Under the pieces are notes generated by a model that made no database searches, had not been told where the DNA came from, and saw only the letters and a list, made by a program, of their open reading frames with translations. 64,000 bases of DNA. It comes from Ignavibacteria bacterium (GTDB taxonomy: Bacteria > Bacteroidota > Ignavibacteria > Ignavibacteriales > SURF-24). The DNA lies in assembly GCA_025612245.1 (NCBI GenBank), contig JAAXKQ010000017.1, positions 1 to 64,000 on the forward strand. The letters run 5' to 3'. Shown one piece after another: positions 1 through 9,600 of this stretch (positions within the stretch are counted from its first letter, which is position 1; the number at the start of each line of letters is the position of its first letter). The translations under genes and the position numbers were made by a program.

Positions 1-49
1 CACAACTTGCCTTAAGAGCAATAAAGTTGTAAAAGCTGTTGCATAAAGA

Positions 50-73
50 GGCTGGTTTTATCAGCCTTTTTTT
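50..73 (+). terminator. Rho-independent terminator of an upstream gene
   Basis: A GGCTG/CAGCC stem (50-54 with 62-66) with a 7-nt loop is followed by a run of seven T on the plus strand. It would end a plus-strand gene lying before the window. It abuts the stop codon of the convergent beta-propeller gene. Confidence 0.6.
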
Positions 74-957
74 ATTTTAAAAACTGCTATTTGTTTCTGT
101 GTAAGAAGATACAGGTTATCCTTAAAGATTAGTCCACCAAGGATTTCCAAAGAGGGATCAAATCCGGTGAGGTGTGCTTCCTTAAGCTGTATCTCGCCTT
201 CATTCAGATCGGCTGTAAATACCCTGTTGCCGGAAGTTAAAACGAGTTTATTAAATGTAATGTTTATGCTTCCGAAGGGTATTTCTGTTGGTATTCTTGT
301 AAGTCCACTTCCAAACTGGTCGAAGATGACCAGGCTCGTGTCATCCAGCGCATAGATCTTATTATCCCGTGAAATTGCAAATTTCATGGGATTGTTGAGT
401 GCATATTGGCCTGAACGGTAGTTCCCGAATTGAAGCGCATATTCGCCCGAAATGTTGAACTTTAGAATTCTTTTGTTCTCAGAGTCCAGTATGTACATGT
501 CTCCAAGCGTTGAAACAGCCGAGCAGGTAGGGTATCCGAAGATAATGTTATCCTCCGAACCGGTATTTGTGCTGCTGTTTGTGTTCCTGTTTTCATTGCC
601 TCGTGTCTGAACTACGGCAACAAAGTTCAGGTCCTTGTCGAAAATCTGTATCCTGTGGTTGTTCTTGTCGGCGACATAAACATTAAGCGTGGTTGCAAAG
701 ACGTCCGCGGGATCGTCAAATGCCGAGACGTCCCATCCGTAGCCTCCAATGAACCTGACCTCATTTCCTGTTAAATCCAACTTATGGATTTCATTTGTTG
801 CGGCATCAGCCACGAAAATATAGCCCATTGGGTTTACTGAGAAAGAGGAAGCCCCCTGGAAATTTCCCAGTTCTCCAAAAAATTCGTATTCCTGGGCCAT
901 TGCGGCCGAATAAAATAAGCCGCAAAGGAAGAGTATTGTTGTAAAACGTCTGATCAT
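61..957 (-). CDS. Secreted NHL/6-bladed beta-propeller protein
   Basis: About 298 residues. I start at the ATG at 957, which opens a signal peptide (MIRRFTTILFLCGLF...AMAQ) cleaved after AQ; an ATG 12 codons upstream would put extra residues before it. The mature part holds repeats of the NHL/propeller kind: 'IFVADAATNEIHKLD', 'VYVADKNNHRIQIFD', 'MYILDSENKRILKFN', 'KIYALDDTSLVIFD', each a blade with an aspartate followed by a hydrophobic strand. Such propellers usually act as binding or scaffold proteins in the periplasm or outside the cell; a ligand cannot be named. It converges on an upstream gene at the window edge and is divergent from the type IX cargo gene at 1125. No clear Shine-Dalgarno is visible. 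Confidence 0.75.
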   Translation of the reverse strand: MIRRFTTILFLCGLFYSAAMAQEYEFFGELGNFQGASSFSVNPMGYIFVADAATNEIHKLDLTGNEVRFIGGYGWDVSAFDDPADVFATTLNVYVADKNNHRIQIFDKDLNFVAVVQTRGNENRNTNSSTNTGSEDNIIFGYPTCSAVSTLGDMYILDSENKRILKFNISGEYALQFGNYRSGQYALNNPMKFAISRDNKIYALDDTSLVIFDQFGSGLTRIPTEIPFGSINITFNKLVLTSGNRVFTADLNEGEIQLKEAHLTGFDPSLEILGGLIFKDNLYLLTQKQIAVFKIKKG

Positions 958-1062
958 AATCTGCAAAGTACAAAGTACTTCTGAGAAAGGCAACGGATTT
1001 AACGCTGCAGCTTAGGCGGCTTTCAGGGCTTAAGGTACTGGATGGGAAAATAACGCAATGGC

Positions 1063-1093
1063 TTTGATTTTAACCGGGGAATAATTAACTTAC
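1063..1093 (+). promoter_or_regulatory. Candidate Bacteroidota-type promoter for the 1125 gene
   Basis: TTTG at 1063-1066 is followed after 19 nt by TAACTTAC at 1086-1093. This fits the -33/-7 pattern TTTG-N19/21-TAnnTTTG except for the last two bases. The start codon lies about 25 nt past the expected transcription start. Confidence 0.45.
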
Positions 1094-1124
1094 CTCAGAA
1101 ATAAAAACAACTTACGGAGAATTT

Positions 1125-2603
1125 ATGCGTTGTTTGATTCTTTTCTCAATTCTTTCTTTTATTTCCATGTTTGGGGAAAACTCACTTGCCCAGACCCAGC
1201 CTTATAGTTACCGCGGAAACCTTATAAAAATTGACATGAGGGGTAAATCTATATCGCTTTCTGATACGCTCGGATACTGGGACGACCAGTACTCGGTTGA
1301 TAGTTACGGGCAGTATTCCGAAGGCAAAGCTTATTATTACGATCACCTTACGCTTCCAGGACACAGCTACCTCCTGAAACAAACCGGCAGCTTCATGGGC
1401 CCCTATTTACAGATGTACGAGGGTGAAAACATCATTGAAACCGAAGGGCAGGCACTCAGCAGGCCGTTCAGCAGTACAGGTGCCGGATGGGACGTAATTC
1501 CTCCTTATTTTATCCGTGTTACAGAAGTTACGCCCGTTTCCTGCGGTATGTGGCTTATCAATGGCTCTCTTGGAAATGCGTTTATAAACAATAACGACAG
1601 CCTCAACGTTTTCCAAAGGCCTGTTCAGGGCAGCCAGTTCTTGGAGGAAAGACTTGTGTCCGTTCTAGGAACCGTGGACAGTTTTTACCTGGGAGCCTTT
1701 ATGAAGAAAGGTAATGAAGGAGATGCGTACGAATACAGGCTGGTTAGTCTTTCAAACTCCCCGTCCATCAGTATGGAAAAAAGCCGTGCCGTTCACCTTA
1801 TAGGAACCCTTGAGCCTGCTTCAGACTTTTATGGAAGAATTAGAAAATTGCATGATGACCTCTACATCACCGGTGTAACACATGGAACGGGACTAAGTAT
1901 TGTAAGATATAAAGATACTGCATTCGTCTTTGTTAAAACGCAGTTAAACCTGCCTAACGTATGTCCTTCAATAAACGAGAATTGCTGGGATTTCAGGAAT
2001 AACAAGTTTTATTATCTGGAAGGAAGCGCCTTATACACTTATGACTTGAATTCTGCTGACACAACTTTAATTAACAGGAAAGCAGTCCTGGAAATGCCCG
2101 ACCGCGCTAAATTCTTTGGCGTCGACAGGGAGCTCAAATACGCTGCCCGGATTGACGCTGACACGCTTAGGATTTTCGACGTTGACAGGGAATGCTACAT
2201 AAATGCAATAGATATTAAGGGAGTAAAAAGCCCGTTCAGGCCTGTCGTGGATTATCCTTACGTTTACCTGCATCAGACTAACTACGCAGATGGAGAAAAC
2301 AATTCAATCCTTGGCCTTGAGAAAGGAAACGGTGCAGTTATAAAGAGCTATGAACTCTCAGCCTTTCCAAATCCTTTTAACCCTGTAACCACACTGGAGT
2401 TTAAGATACCCGCAGCCGGAAAGGTGGAGCTTAAGATCTATGATGCACTTGGAAAGGAAGTAGCCACTCTTGTTAATGAAGAAAGAAAGGAAGGAACCTA
2501 CAGGGTTCAGTTCGATGCTTCCTCGCTTCCAAGCGGAATTTACTTATGCCGGATGAGCGCGGGAACCTTTAGCCAGACCAGAAAATTGGTACTGCTTAAA
2601 TGA
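1125..2603 (+). CDS. Type IX secretion cargo protein with C-terminal sorting domain
   Basis: 492 residues. A signal peptide (MRCLILFSILSFISMFGENSLAQ) is followed by about 385 residues of beta-rich sequence that I cannot place in a family. Residues 411-492 are a Por secretion system (type IX) C-terminal sorting domain: 'FPNPFNPVTTLEFKIP', 'VELKIYDALGKEVATLV', 'GTYRVQFDASSLPSGIY', ending 'TRKLVLLK'. That tail directs the protein across the outer membrane and is normally removed or anchored there. The central region ('LYTYDLNSADTTLINRK', 'RIDADTLRIFDVDRE') has repeated short strands and may be a propeller. The start is supported by ACGGAGAATTT just before the ATG. It shows that the organism has a type IX system. 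Confidence 0.85.
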   Translation: MRCLILFSILSFISMFGENSLAQTQPYSYRGNLIKIDMRGKSISLSDTLGYWDDQYSVDSYGQYSEGKAYYYDHLTLPGHSYLLKQTGSFMGPYLQMYEGENIIETEGQALSRPFSSTGAGWDVIPPYFIRVTEVTPVSCGMWLINGSLGNAFINNNDSLNVFQRPVQGSQFLEERLVSVLGTVDSFYLGAFMKKGNEGDAYEYRLVSLSNSPSISMEKSRAVHLIGTLEPASDFYGRIRKLHDDLYITGVTHGTGLSIVRYKDTAFVFVKTQLNLPNVCPSINENCWDFRNNKFYYLEGSALYTYDLNSADTTLINRKAVLEMPDRAKFFGVDRELKYAARIDADTLRIFDVDRECYINAIDIKGVKSPFRPVVDYPYVYLHQTNYADGENNSILGLEKGNGAVIKSYELSAFPNPFNPVTTLEFKIPAAGKVELKIYDALGKEVATLVNEERKEGTYRVQFDASSLPSGIYLCRMSAGTFSQTRKLVLLK

Positions 2604-2623
2604 CGGGTAAGGTTTAAAAAAAT

Positions 2624-2652
2624 CTGGAGAAGCTTTTTTAAGGCTTCTCCAG
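2624..2652. terminator. Hairpin after the type IX cargo gene
   Basis: CTGGAGAAGC (2624-2633) pairs perfectly with GCTTCTCCAG (2643-2652). The A-run lies on the upstream side, so the U-tract would be on the minus strand. It probably acts as a processing or termination hairpin for the plus-strand gene. Confidence 0.5.
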
Positions 2653-2799
2653 CATAAATTATCTAATATTTGAATTACTTTTTCAACCGGCTTAGCCTTT
2701 GCTGACCGGTAAAAAACTAATCAATATGTTTTTCTGCCTTTTCTTCTACCATTCATTCCCTCCATACTAGTGAAAGAAAACTAATATTAAGGAATTAAA

Positions 2800-2825
2800 T
2801 GTTGAAAGTGATATCAATTTCAACA
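2800..2825. repeat. 26-bp near-palindrome
   Basis: TGTTGAAA (2800-2807) and TTTCAACA (2818-2825) are perfect arms around a central GATATC that is itself palindromic; only GT/AA at the shoulders break symmetry. It looks like an operator or small hairpin, but no adjacent start site explains it. Confidence 0.4.
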
Positions 2826-2998
2826 GCAAGGCTCCGGATGCCTTACAACTATAAGATATGAAGTCTTTATAGAACTGTCAAGCACCAAAGCAGTAAGAAA
2901 AGAAAAGGAAAACAAGCTGAAGCATTTTTTGAGAGAAGGATCACAAAAAAAATGCATAATTTTATCTTAAAAAATGAAAAAATCCCGCATAAAATTCT

Positions 2999-3029
2999 TT
3001 TGATTTACTAAGAACTTTTATTATATTTG
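2999..3029 (+). promoter_or_regulatory. Promoter of tRNA-Gln (Bacteroidota -33/-7 type)
   Basis: TTTG at 2999-3002, 19 nt spacer, then TATATTTG at 3022-3029, an exact match to TAnnTTTG. The expected transcription start (about 3035) lies only a few bases before the mature tRNA 5' end at 3040. Confidence 0.75.
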
Positions 3030-3039
3030 TAGACACAAT

Positions 3040-3112
3040 TGCCCTGTGGTGTAATTGGCAACACGTCTGACTCTGGATCAGAAAAGTCCAGGTTCGAGCC
3101 CTGGCGGGGCAG
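3040..3112 (+). tRNA. tRNA-Gln (anticodon CUG)
   Basis: 73 nt fold into a full cloverleaf: acceptor TGCCCTG/CGGGGCA with the weak U1-A72 pair typical of tRNA-Gln, D arm GTG...CAC, anticodon stem TCTGA/TCAGA with loop CTCTGGA (anticodon CTG), T arm CCAGG-TTCGAGC-CCTGG, and discriminator G73. The CCA end is not encoded. The gene stands alone between its own promoter and terminator. glnS, encoding the charging enzyme, lies in the same window at 34.6-36.4 kb. Confidence 0.95.
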
Positions 3113-3138
3113 CTATAAAAAAGCTCGTTTTGGAGCTA

Positions 3139-3170
3139 AAAAGGCCGGAAATTTGAACTTCCGGCCTTTT
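3139..3170 (+). terminator. Terminator of the tRNA-Gln transcript
   Basis: A perfect 12-bp stem AAAAGGCCGGAA (3139-3150) / TTCCGGCCTTTT (3159-3170) with an 8-nt loop is followed by CTGTTTTT. It sits 26 nt after the tRNA. Confidence 0.75.
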
Positions 3171-3391
3171 CTGTTTTTAAAACGTACAGGGGAGTGTAAC
3201 CTAAATTGTAACCTGATCTTCCATTGAAAAGCTCACTTTTTCACTCTGAAGGTGCTCCTAATGCAAGTCCTCTTTTTCCAGGTTCCTGTGTGGCTTGGCT
3301 GGCGAGCAGTATTGGCCGTTTTCATCTGGAATGTGGTTTATCATTAAATTAGTGTGCTGATTCTAAAGTAAATTAAGAGAAATTAAACCTC

Positions 3392-3559
3392 TCATGGAAG
3401 GATTTTTCCCACGGAAGGCTTACTGGATTCAAAGATCAATTGTGTTTTACAGATCGAAAGGTATGTCCTCAGATATTCGTTCTCCTTCTGGAGCTCTTTC
3501 AACCTCTGCCTTAGTTCTGTTTCTGTGACAGGATTCTTTTTTAGTTTTTCTTTCTTCAT
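3392..3559 (-). CDS. Small hypothetical protein with a short coiled coil
   Basis: If real, about 55 residues from the ATG at 3559: a basic start (MKKEKLKKNP) and then 'TETELRQRLKELQKENEYLRT', a heptad-like coiled coil resembling the leucine-zipper part of transposase helper proteins or small regulators. An ATG 27 codons upstream is also possible. There is no strong ribosome site and no recognised family. The flanks are noncoding. It may be a chance ORF or a remnant of a mobile element. Confidence 0.3.
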   Translation of the reverse strand: MKKEKLKKNPVTETELRQRLKELQKENEYLRTYLSICKTQLIFESSKPSVGKILP

Positions 3560-3640
3560 TGCCGTTATATTGTTCTGTAACATCATGTACCTATACTTAT
3601 ATATATGGTGACGGAAGGCGTTTTCGGAAAAATTTTTCAA

Positions 3641-3988
3641 ACATTTTAAAATTTTTTAAAAAATCGTGCTCTCAGCCCCTTTTTGCGCCCTTGGTAGTTT
3701 TTTCTATTCTGCATCATTTGTAAAACTATCCTAACCCGGCAGTTTCGTGTTCTGAAAAAGGTTCTTCTTTGACGAGTAGTGACTTCTTTTTATCTTCTAA
3801 GGGTATTTTTCCCAAAATACTGCCACCAATGAACATTTGTACAGTACATGTTGTTTAATGTATATTAAAAAGAACACTAATATTGCCTGCTATGCAATTT
3901 TTACCTGGAAACGCGTCTTTTTTTCTGGCATAAGCATTGCTAACTAATGAAGAAAGGACGCTTTGACAGGCTTTACACGAGGTACAAC
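3641..3988. other. Intergenic region before the DUF6600-type gene
   Basis: Noncoding, 348 nt. TTTG (3836-3839) and TATATTAA (3861-3868) with a 21-nt spacer make a weak Bacteroidota-type promoter for the gene starting at 3989. A perfect palindrome TGTAC-A-GTACA (3838-3848) overlaps the -33 box and could be an operator. Nothing else is recognised. Confidence 0.4.
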
Positions 3989-5296
3989 ATGAAAAAAATT
4001 ATGATTTTTGCGGCTTTTATCCTGACTCTGGTTTTTAGCCCCTTGAAAGCTCAGGATACTGAGTATCAGGATTACCACGGCTATACACATGAAAGGGAGA
4101 CTTTTAACTATTTTTACAGCTCGCTTAACCCGTACGGCGAATGGATGGAAATGGACAACAATGTTTTTGCCTGGCACCCTTATAACGTGGGCAGAAACTG
4201 GCAGCCTTATACCGTAGGACGCTGGGCCTGGACCGCAGACGGCTGGTACTGGGATTCTTACGAGCCTTTTGGCTGGGCTACTTACCACTACGGCAGATGG
4301 TATTTTGACGATTATTACGGCTGGATCTGGATACCTGACGATCAGTGGGGTCCTGCCTGGGTTGAATGGAGATACAGCGATGACTACATCGGCTGGGCTC
4401 CGCTTCCTCCTTATGCCGTATTTGATATACACATAGGCATACATTTTACATACGACTGGCATTTCCCGTACAGCTGCTGGAATTTTATGCCTTACCGCTA
4501 CTTTGACGGCTACGACGTCCACCGTTATTATGTGACGCCAAGAGATAAATACAGGCTTTACAGGGATACCCGCTACAGAAACGATTACGGCTACTCGAAT
4601 GGCAGGGTAATTAACAGGGGAGTTGACAGGCAGTTTGTTGAAAGGCGTACCGGTAGAAATGTTCAGCAAAGGGATATTGTACAGACCAGAACCAGGGACC
4701 TGGGCCGCAGAACCGGCGACAATAACAGGGTTGAGGTTTTCCGCCCAGGACAGCAGGAACTCGCTAAAACGAGGGACATAAGGACGCAGGACATAAAGAG
4801 AACTGAAAGAAGAAGCTCACTGGAAGTAAATAAGATTGAGCGCAGGATTGGAAGCAACACCAGGCGCGAGGAGATAAACCGTAACGGAAGAACCACTGAG
4901 AGCCCTGTTGTAAGGGAGAACACGCGGAATAATCCCGGCTCAGAAAGGAATCCGAATGTGACAAGAAGACCTGAAACTAACGGAAATACTACAACTCCAC
5001 CGCGCGTTGAAAACCCTAATGACAGGCAAAACAGGCAAAACCAGCCAAACGATCAGCCCCGCAGGGAGCGCAGAATTGAAAAGCAGGGTGGCGAGGCGCC
5101 AAATGTCAATCCTCCCGTCAATAGAAATGAAAACCCAAGAGTAAACCAAACTCCAGAGGTAAGAGAGAACAGGCAGCCTGAAAGAAGGAATGATCCTCAG
5201 GTAAGGGAAAACAGGCAAAGGGAAGATAGACAGGGAAATAGCAGACAAAACAGCGGCGAGCGCACTAATAACAACGACCGTAGACAAAGAAGATAA
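3989..5296 (+). CDS. DUF6600-type envelope protein with Arg/Asn-rich tail
   Basis: 435 residues from the ATG at 3989, chosen because CGAGG precedes it and it opens a clean signal peptide (MKKIMIFAAFILTLVFSPLKAQ). The next ~170 residues are packed with Trp/Tyr motifs such as 'YGEWMEMDNNVFAWHPY', 'GRWAWTADGWYWDSYEPFGW', 'YGRWYFDDYYGWIWIPD' and 'WRYSDDYIGWAPLPP', the pattern of the DUF6600 family of exported proteins of unknown role. The last ~220 residues are low complexity, made mostly of Arg, Asn, Glu, Gln, Pro and Thr, with a strong net positive charge. Periplasmic or surface placement is likely; binding of an anionic polymer by the tail is only a guess. It converges on the radical SAM gene across a shared terminator. 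Confidence 0.75.
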   Translation: MKKIMIFAAFILTLVFSPLKAQDTEYQDYHGYTHERETFNYFYSSLNPYGEWMEMDNNVFAWHPYNVGRNWQPYTVGRWAWTADGWYWDSYEPFGWATYHYGRWYFDDYYGWIWIPDDQWGPAWVEWRYSDDYIGWAPLPPYAVFDIHIGIHFTYDWHFPYSCWNFMPYRYFDGYDVHRYYVTPRDKYRLYRDTRYRNDYGYSNGRVINRGVDRQFVERRTGRNVQQRDIVQTRTRDLGRRTGDNNRVEVFRPGQQELAKTRDIRTQDIKRTERRSSLEVNKIERRIGSNTRREEINRNGRTTESPVVRENTRNNPGSERNPNVTRRPETNGNTTTPPRVENPNDRQNRQNQPNDQPRRERRIEKQGGEAPNVNPPVNRNENPRVNQTPEVRENRQPERRNDPQVRENRQREDRQGNSRQNSGERTNNNDRRQRR

Positions 5297-5320
5297 TGGA
5301 ATAAAGAATATAATTTCTTA

Positions 5321-5360
5321 AAGCCCCGGGGAAATAGATCTCAAACTCCGGGGCTTTTTT
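5321..5360. terminator. Terminator between convergent genes
   Basis: AAGCCCCGG (from 5321) and CCGGGGCTT (from 5348) form a strong stem followed by TTTTTT on the plus strand. It ends the DUF6600-type gene and lies just beyond the stop of the convergent radical SAM gene. Confidence 0.75.
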
Positions 5361-5368
5361 CATAAGTG

Positions 5369-6364
5369 TTAAGCATTTTTATTGTTAAAAGGATCAATCC
5401 TGTCTTTCATGAATTCCGGACGGTAGTTCTCCTGACTTTCCATCTCCTGTATCCAGCCGTTATTGATCTGGTACTTTTCCATCATGTCCAGGACCTTCTC
5501 ATACTCAGATGCCCTTATGGTGCGGTTTATTAGTATATCCTTTTCAGCCTTGTTCGTGGGGAAGTACTGCGACATTAAAGACACATGCACCTCCGGGCTT
5601 AGTTCTTTTGCAATAAACTTAAAAACCTCTTCGGACTCAGCAATGCCGTTGGGAAGGACGAGGTGTCTTATTATCAGTCCGCGCACAACCACATCTCCCT
5701 CATAAACAAGCTCGCTTCCAACCTGGCGGAACATTTCTTTTACGGCAAGCTTTGCCTTTTCAAAATATTTATCCGCCTTTGAATACTTTCCGGCACTTTC
5801 ATCCGAACCGTATTTTATGTCGGGAAGGTAAATATCTGCAACACCGTCGTAAAGTTTTAACATATCGACGGAATCGTATCCGTTTGTATTATAGATTATG
5901 GGCAGCTTGAGTCCCATCCGGGCGGCTATGGAAATGGACCTTAATATCTGCGCCGAAAAGTGCGTCGGGGATACAAGTCCTATGTTGTGGCACTGCTTTT
6001 CCTGCAGCTCCAGCATAATGGAGGCCAGGCGTTCAAAGCTCACTTCGTGTTTTCTTTCGGCTTTCCAGTTCTGTGAGATTTCATAGTTCTGGCAGAAAAC
6101 GCACCTCAGATTGCAGTTGCCGAAGAAAATGTTTCCCGCCCCGCGGCTGCCGGAAAGAACAGGCTCTTCGCCAAAATGAGCGGTATAAGAAGAGACTATT
6201 GGCAAATACCCGCTAAGGCAGACGCCAAGCTCGTCGTTCATACGGTCCGACAGGCAGTTGCGCGGACAGCTGCTGCATGAGGACATTGTGGCATCGGCCA
6301 GGAGAGCACGCCTTTGCAGCTCTCCGGACTCATGCAGTTTTATATATGAAGGTGTAAAACTCAT
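5369..6364 (-). CDS. PflX-like radical SAM protein (COG1313)
   Basis: 331 residues. Cys84, Cys88 and Cys91 in 'CNLRCVFCQ' form the CxxxCxxC motif that binds the [4Fe-4S] cluster cleaving S-adenosylmethionine. A second Cys group precedes it (Cys30, Cys33, Cys37, Cys49), as in the COG1313/PflX family, which is related to pyruvate formate-lyase activases but has no settled substrate. 'SRGAGNIFFGNCNLRC' and 'LPDIKYG' are typical of the family. No glycyl radical enzyme is next to it (the one at 51.9-54.2 kb has its own activase), so a role in radical installation is not supported by context. It appears monocistronic. Confidence 0.8.
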   Translation of the reverse strand: MSFTPSYIKLHESGELQRRALLADATMSSCSSCPRNCLSDRMNDELGVCLSGYLPIVSSYTAHFGEEPVLSGSRGAGNIFFGNCNLRCVFCQNYEISQNWKAERKHEVSFERLASIMLELQEKQCHNIGLVSPTHFSAQILRSISIAARMGLKLPIIYNTNGYDSVDMLKLYDGVADIYLPDIKYGSDESAGKYSKADKYFEKAKLAVKEMFRQVGSELVYEGDVVVRGLIIRHLVLPNGIAESEEVFKFIAKELSPEVHVSLMSQYFPTNKAEKDILINRTIRASEYEKVLDMMEKYQINNGWIQEMESQENYRPEFMKDRIDPFNNKNA

Positions 6365-6646
6365 CTTAAAATTGGCCAGTTATTAAATTAAATATTCAGG
6401 CAGAAAAAATATCAATTAAAACCAAATAATGAAATGGAAAAAGCCGTGTAATGGCAAGTTTAATCTGCCCGGGGGATGCTTTCAAGCGCTGGCAAGTTCA
6501 AGGATAAATATATCCAGGGCTACCGGTGAACGTTTTGAAATGAAACTGAAACTTGCTATTTTACTTAAGCGCTGCAACTTTGGACTGAGAGGTGAAACTT
6601 TCTTAATTCTGTAGTTTTGGCCACTTAAGACAATTGGAGTGATGTT

Positions 6647-9600
6647 ATGAATTGCATTTTAACAGCATCCAATTCGGTATATCTGGCAGGTCTTAATCCT
6701 CCCCGGAAAGCATGTATCTGTTTAATTTTGTCTGCTTTGTTTTCCCTTCTTCCCGTTGTCATTTCCCCACAGTCATCCGACATCTACTTTGACCCTATTT
6801 CCCGTGAGCAGGGGCTTTCGCAGAGTATTGTCAGCTGCATACTGCAGGATAATAAAGGCCTCATGTATTTCGGTACTGAAGACGGGCTTAACGTTTATGA
6901 CGGCTATGGATTTAGCGTCCTGAGAAATGCCCCCAACGATACGAACAGCCTGTCTTATAACGATATTACGGCCTTGTATGAAGACCGCGATAAGATCATC
7001 TGGGTAGGAACTTTTAACGCGGGATTAAACAGGTATGATCCTTCGAGTCTTGGCTTCAGGAGATTCTCCTTTAATCCTCTGGACAGTAATTCAATCAGCA
7101 ATAACAATGTGAATGCCATATGCGAAGACAGCCAGAGCAGATTGTGGATAGCTACCGATAACGGGCTCTGCATGCTCGAAAAGGGGGCTTTGCCGGAAAA
7201 ACCTTGCAGGTTTACGCGGTTTTATGCCTGCCCTGAAAATTCCAACTCCATCAGTAATAACAGGATACTGTCTTTGATCTTGGACCGCTCGGGCAATCTG
7301 TGGGCAGGGAGTGAATCGGGAGTAGATAGGTTAACTATTCATGGCTCGCACATTTCTTTCAGTCACGTTTATTCGGGTGCAAAAACACCTGCAAGCAGGC
7401 GCGTAAGGACGATTTTTGAGGATTCAAGGGAAGACTTGTGGATTGGTACTGAAGACGGGCTAATACGCCTCCGGTCTTCGGGGATAAAATCAAATGCCCC
7501 GGGATTCACTTTTTACCGTAATGATCCCGCAAATAAAAAGAGCCTCGGCAGCAATTTTATTACTGCCATCAGTGAGGATGAGCAAGGGGTAATTTGGATC
7601 GGGACAAACGGCGGAGGAGTGGATCTCTTTGACAAAAAAAACGGGGAATTCCGCCACTTTAGGCACGACCGTTATGATCCGGCCTCGCTTAGCTATAATG
7701 AGATCAGATCTCTTTACAGAAACAGATCCGGAATAATGTGGGTGGGTACCTATGGCAGCGGCATAAGCAAAGTCTCCCGCTCCGGAGGTCAGTTCTACCA
7801 TTTCTATTATAAGCCTGAGGACTCAAACAGCCTGAGCCACGCAATAGTATGGTCAATTTATGAGGACAAGGACAGCGTCCTCTGGATCGGCACCCACAAC
7901 GGGCTTGACCGCCTGGACCGCAAAAGCGGCATTTATACGCACTACAGAAATAAACGGAATGACACGGAGTGCATCAGTAGCAACATCATAAGGGTTGTTA
8001 CTGATGCCGGGAAAGGAAAGCTTTGGATTGGCACCCATGGCGGCGGCGTGAACCTCTTTGACAAGAAAACAGGAAAGTGCACGGTCCTAAGGCATGAGCC
8101 CGGAAATCCCAACAGCCTGGCATTTAATGAGATAAGATCAATTTTCAGGGACCGGGCGGGGACAGTCTGGATCGGCACATACGGGCATGGCCTGGATGCT
8201 TATGAGCCTTCAAGCCAAAGGTTCAGGCACTACAAGAATGAAATTGGCAACCGCGAAAGCCTCAGTAACGATTTCGTAAGGGTGATCTTTGAGGACAGAA
8301 AGGGGAATCTCTGGATCGGAACCGAAGGCGGCGGAATAGACAGGTTCGACAGGAGAACCGGCAAGTTTAAGTGCTTTATGAATAACCCCGCCAATATGAA
8401 TTCGCTCAGCAGCAACCACATCTTTACAATTTATGAGGATAAGGAGGGCTTTCTCTGGCTTGGGACCTGGGGCGGAGGGCTGAATAAATTTGACCCCGTT
8501 CAAGAGAAATTCCAGCGTTTTAATGAGTCTGACGGACTAAAGAGCAATTCCATTTATGGCATTCTGGAAGATAATTTTGGAAACCTGTGGATGAGCACGA
8601 ATGCCGGGCTTTCAAAGTTCAATCCCGGATCGAAGACTTTTACAAATTATACAATCAAAGACGGACTTCAGGATAACGAGTTTAACGGGGGAGCATATTT
8701 TAAGAGCCGGAATGGTGAACTATTCTTCGGGGGCATCAATGGCTTCAACTCCTTTTATCCCGAAAAAATTAAAAGCAACCTTCATCTGCCTCCTGTAATC
8801 ATCACTTCATTCAGAAAGCTGAATAAAGAGGTTAAGTTCGGATGTCCCGTCGCTATGATACGTGAAGTTGAGTTGTCTTACCAGGATTACGTATTCTCAT
8901 TCGAGTTTGCGGGCCTCGACTATATGGCCCCTGAGAAAAATAAGTATGCATACAAGATGGGAGGCTTCGATAAGAGCTGGACTTTTGTAGACGCCTCAAA
9001 AAGGTTTGCCTACTATACAAACCTTTCTCCGGGCAGGTACACGTTTATGGTCAAGGCATCCAACAGCGACGGCATCTGGAACGAGCAGGGAGCAATGCTT
9101 GGTATCATTATTACACCCCCGTTTTACAGAACCTGGTGGTTCATGGCGCTTGCCGCCTTTCTCCTCTTTGTTTTTGCCTATTTATTCTATAAATGGCGGC
9201 TTAAGAACAATGCCATGAAAACAGAGCTCAAGGCGGCCCACGAGGCACAAATGTCAATTATGCCGCGCTCAGATCCGCACCTCTTGGGGCTGGACGTTTC
9301 AGGTATATGTATTCCGGCAAGTGAAGTGGGAGGAGACTTTTTTGACTACTTTAAGTACAATGACCGCGAAAATATACTTGGCATACTGATAGGAGATGTG
9401 TCGGGTAAGGCGATGAAGGCCGCAATGACAGCGGTACTTTCAAGCGGAATGATGATGCCAGACATAGTGGCATCAGAAGAAATTAAAACAGTTTTTACGA
9501 GAGTAAATAAGGCGCTTTATGTTAAGACAGACAAGCGCCAATTTGTGGCAGCCTGCATTATGCTGATTGACGTAAAAAATAACACAGTAAGCTACGTCAA

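Larger units (their letters stand above)
2604..3039. other. 436-nt intergenic region before tRNA-Gln
   Basis: AT-rich with no convincing ORF. It holds the hairpin at 2624-2652, a 26-bp near-palindrome at 2800-2825 and the tRNA promoter at 2999-3029. Nothing else is recognised. Confidence 0.6.

Noticed and set aside
3039-3227. ORF across tRNA-Gln
   Set aside because: Overlaps a complete tRNA and its terminator, so a chance reading frame.
3040-3391. tRNA-Gln as an integration site for a mobile element
   Set aside because: No integrase, no repeated tRNA 3' end downstream, and the tRNA has its own promoter and terminator.
6429-6614. Plus-strand ORF of 61 codons before the phosphatase sensor
   Set aside because: No family, no clear ribosome site, ends in a hydrophobic random stretch.
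6612-6619. TAGTTTTG as promoter of the phosphatase sensor
   Set aside because: The -7 box matches but no TTTG is found 19-21 nt upstream.
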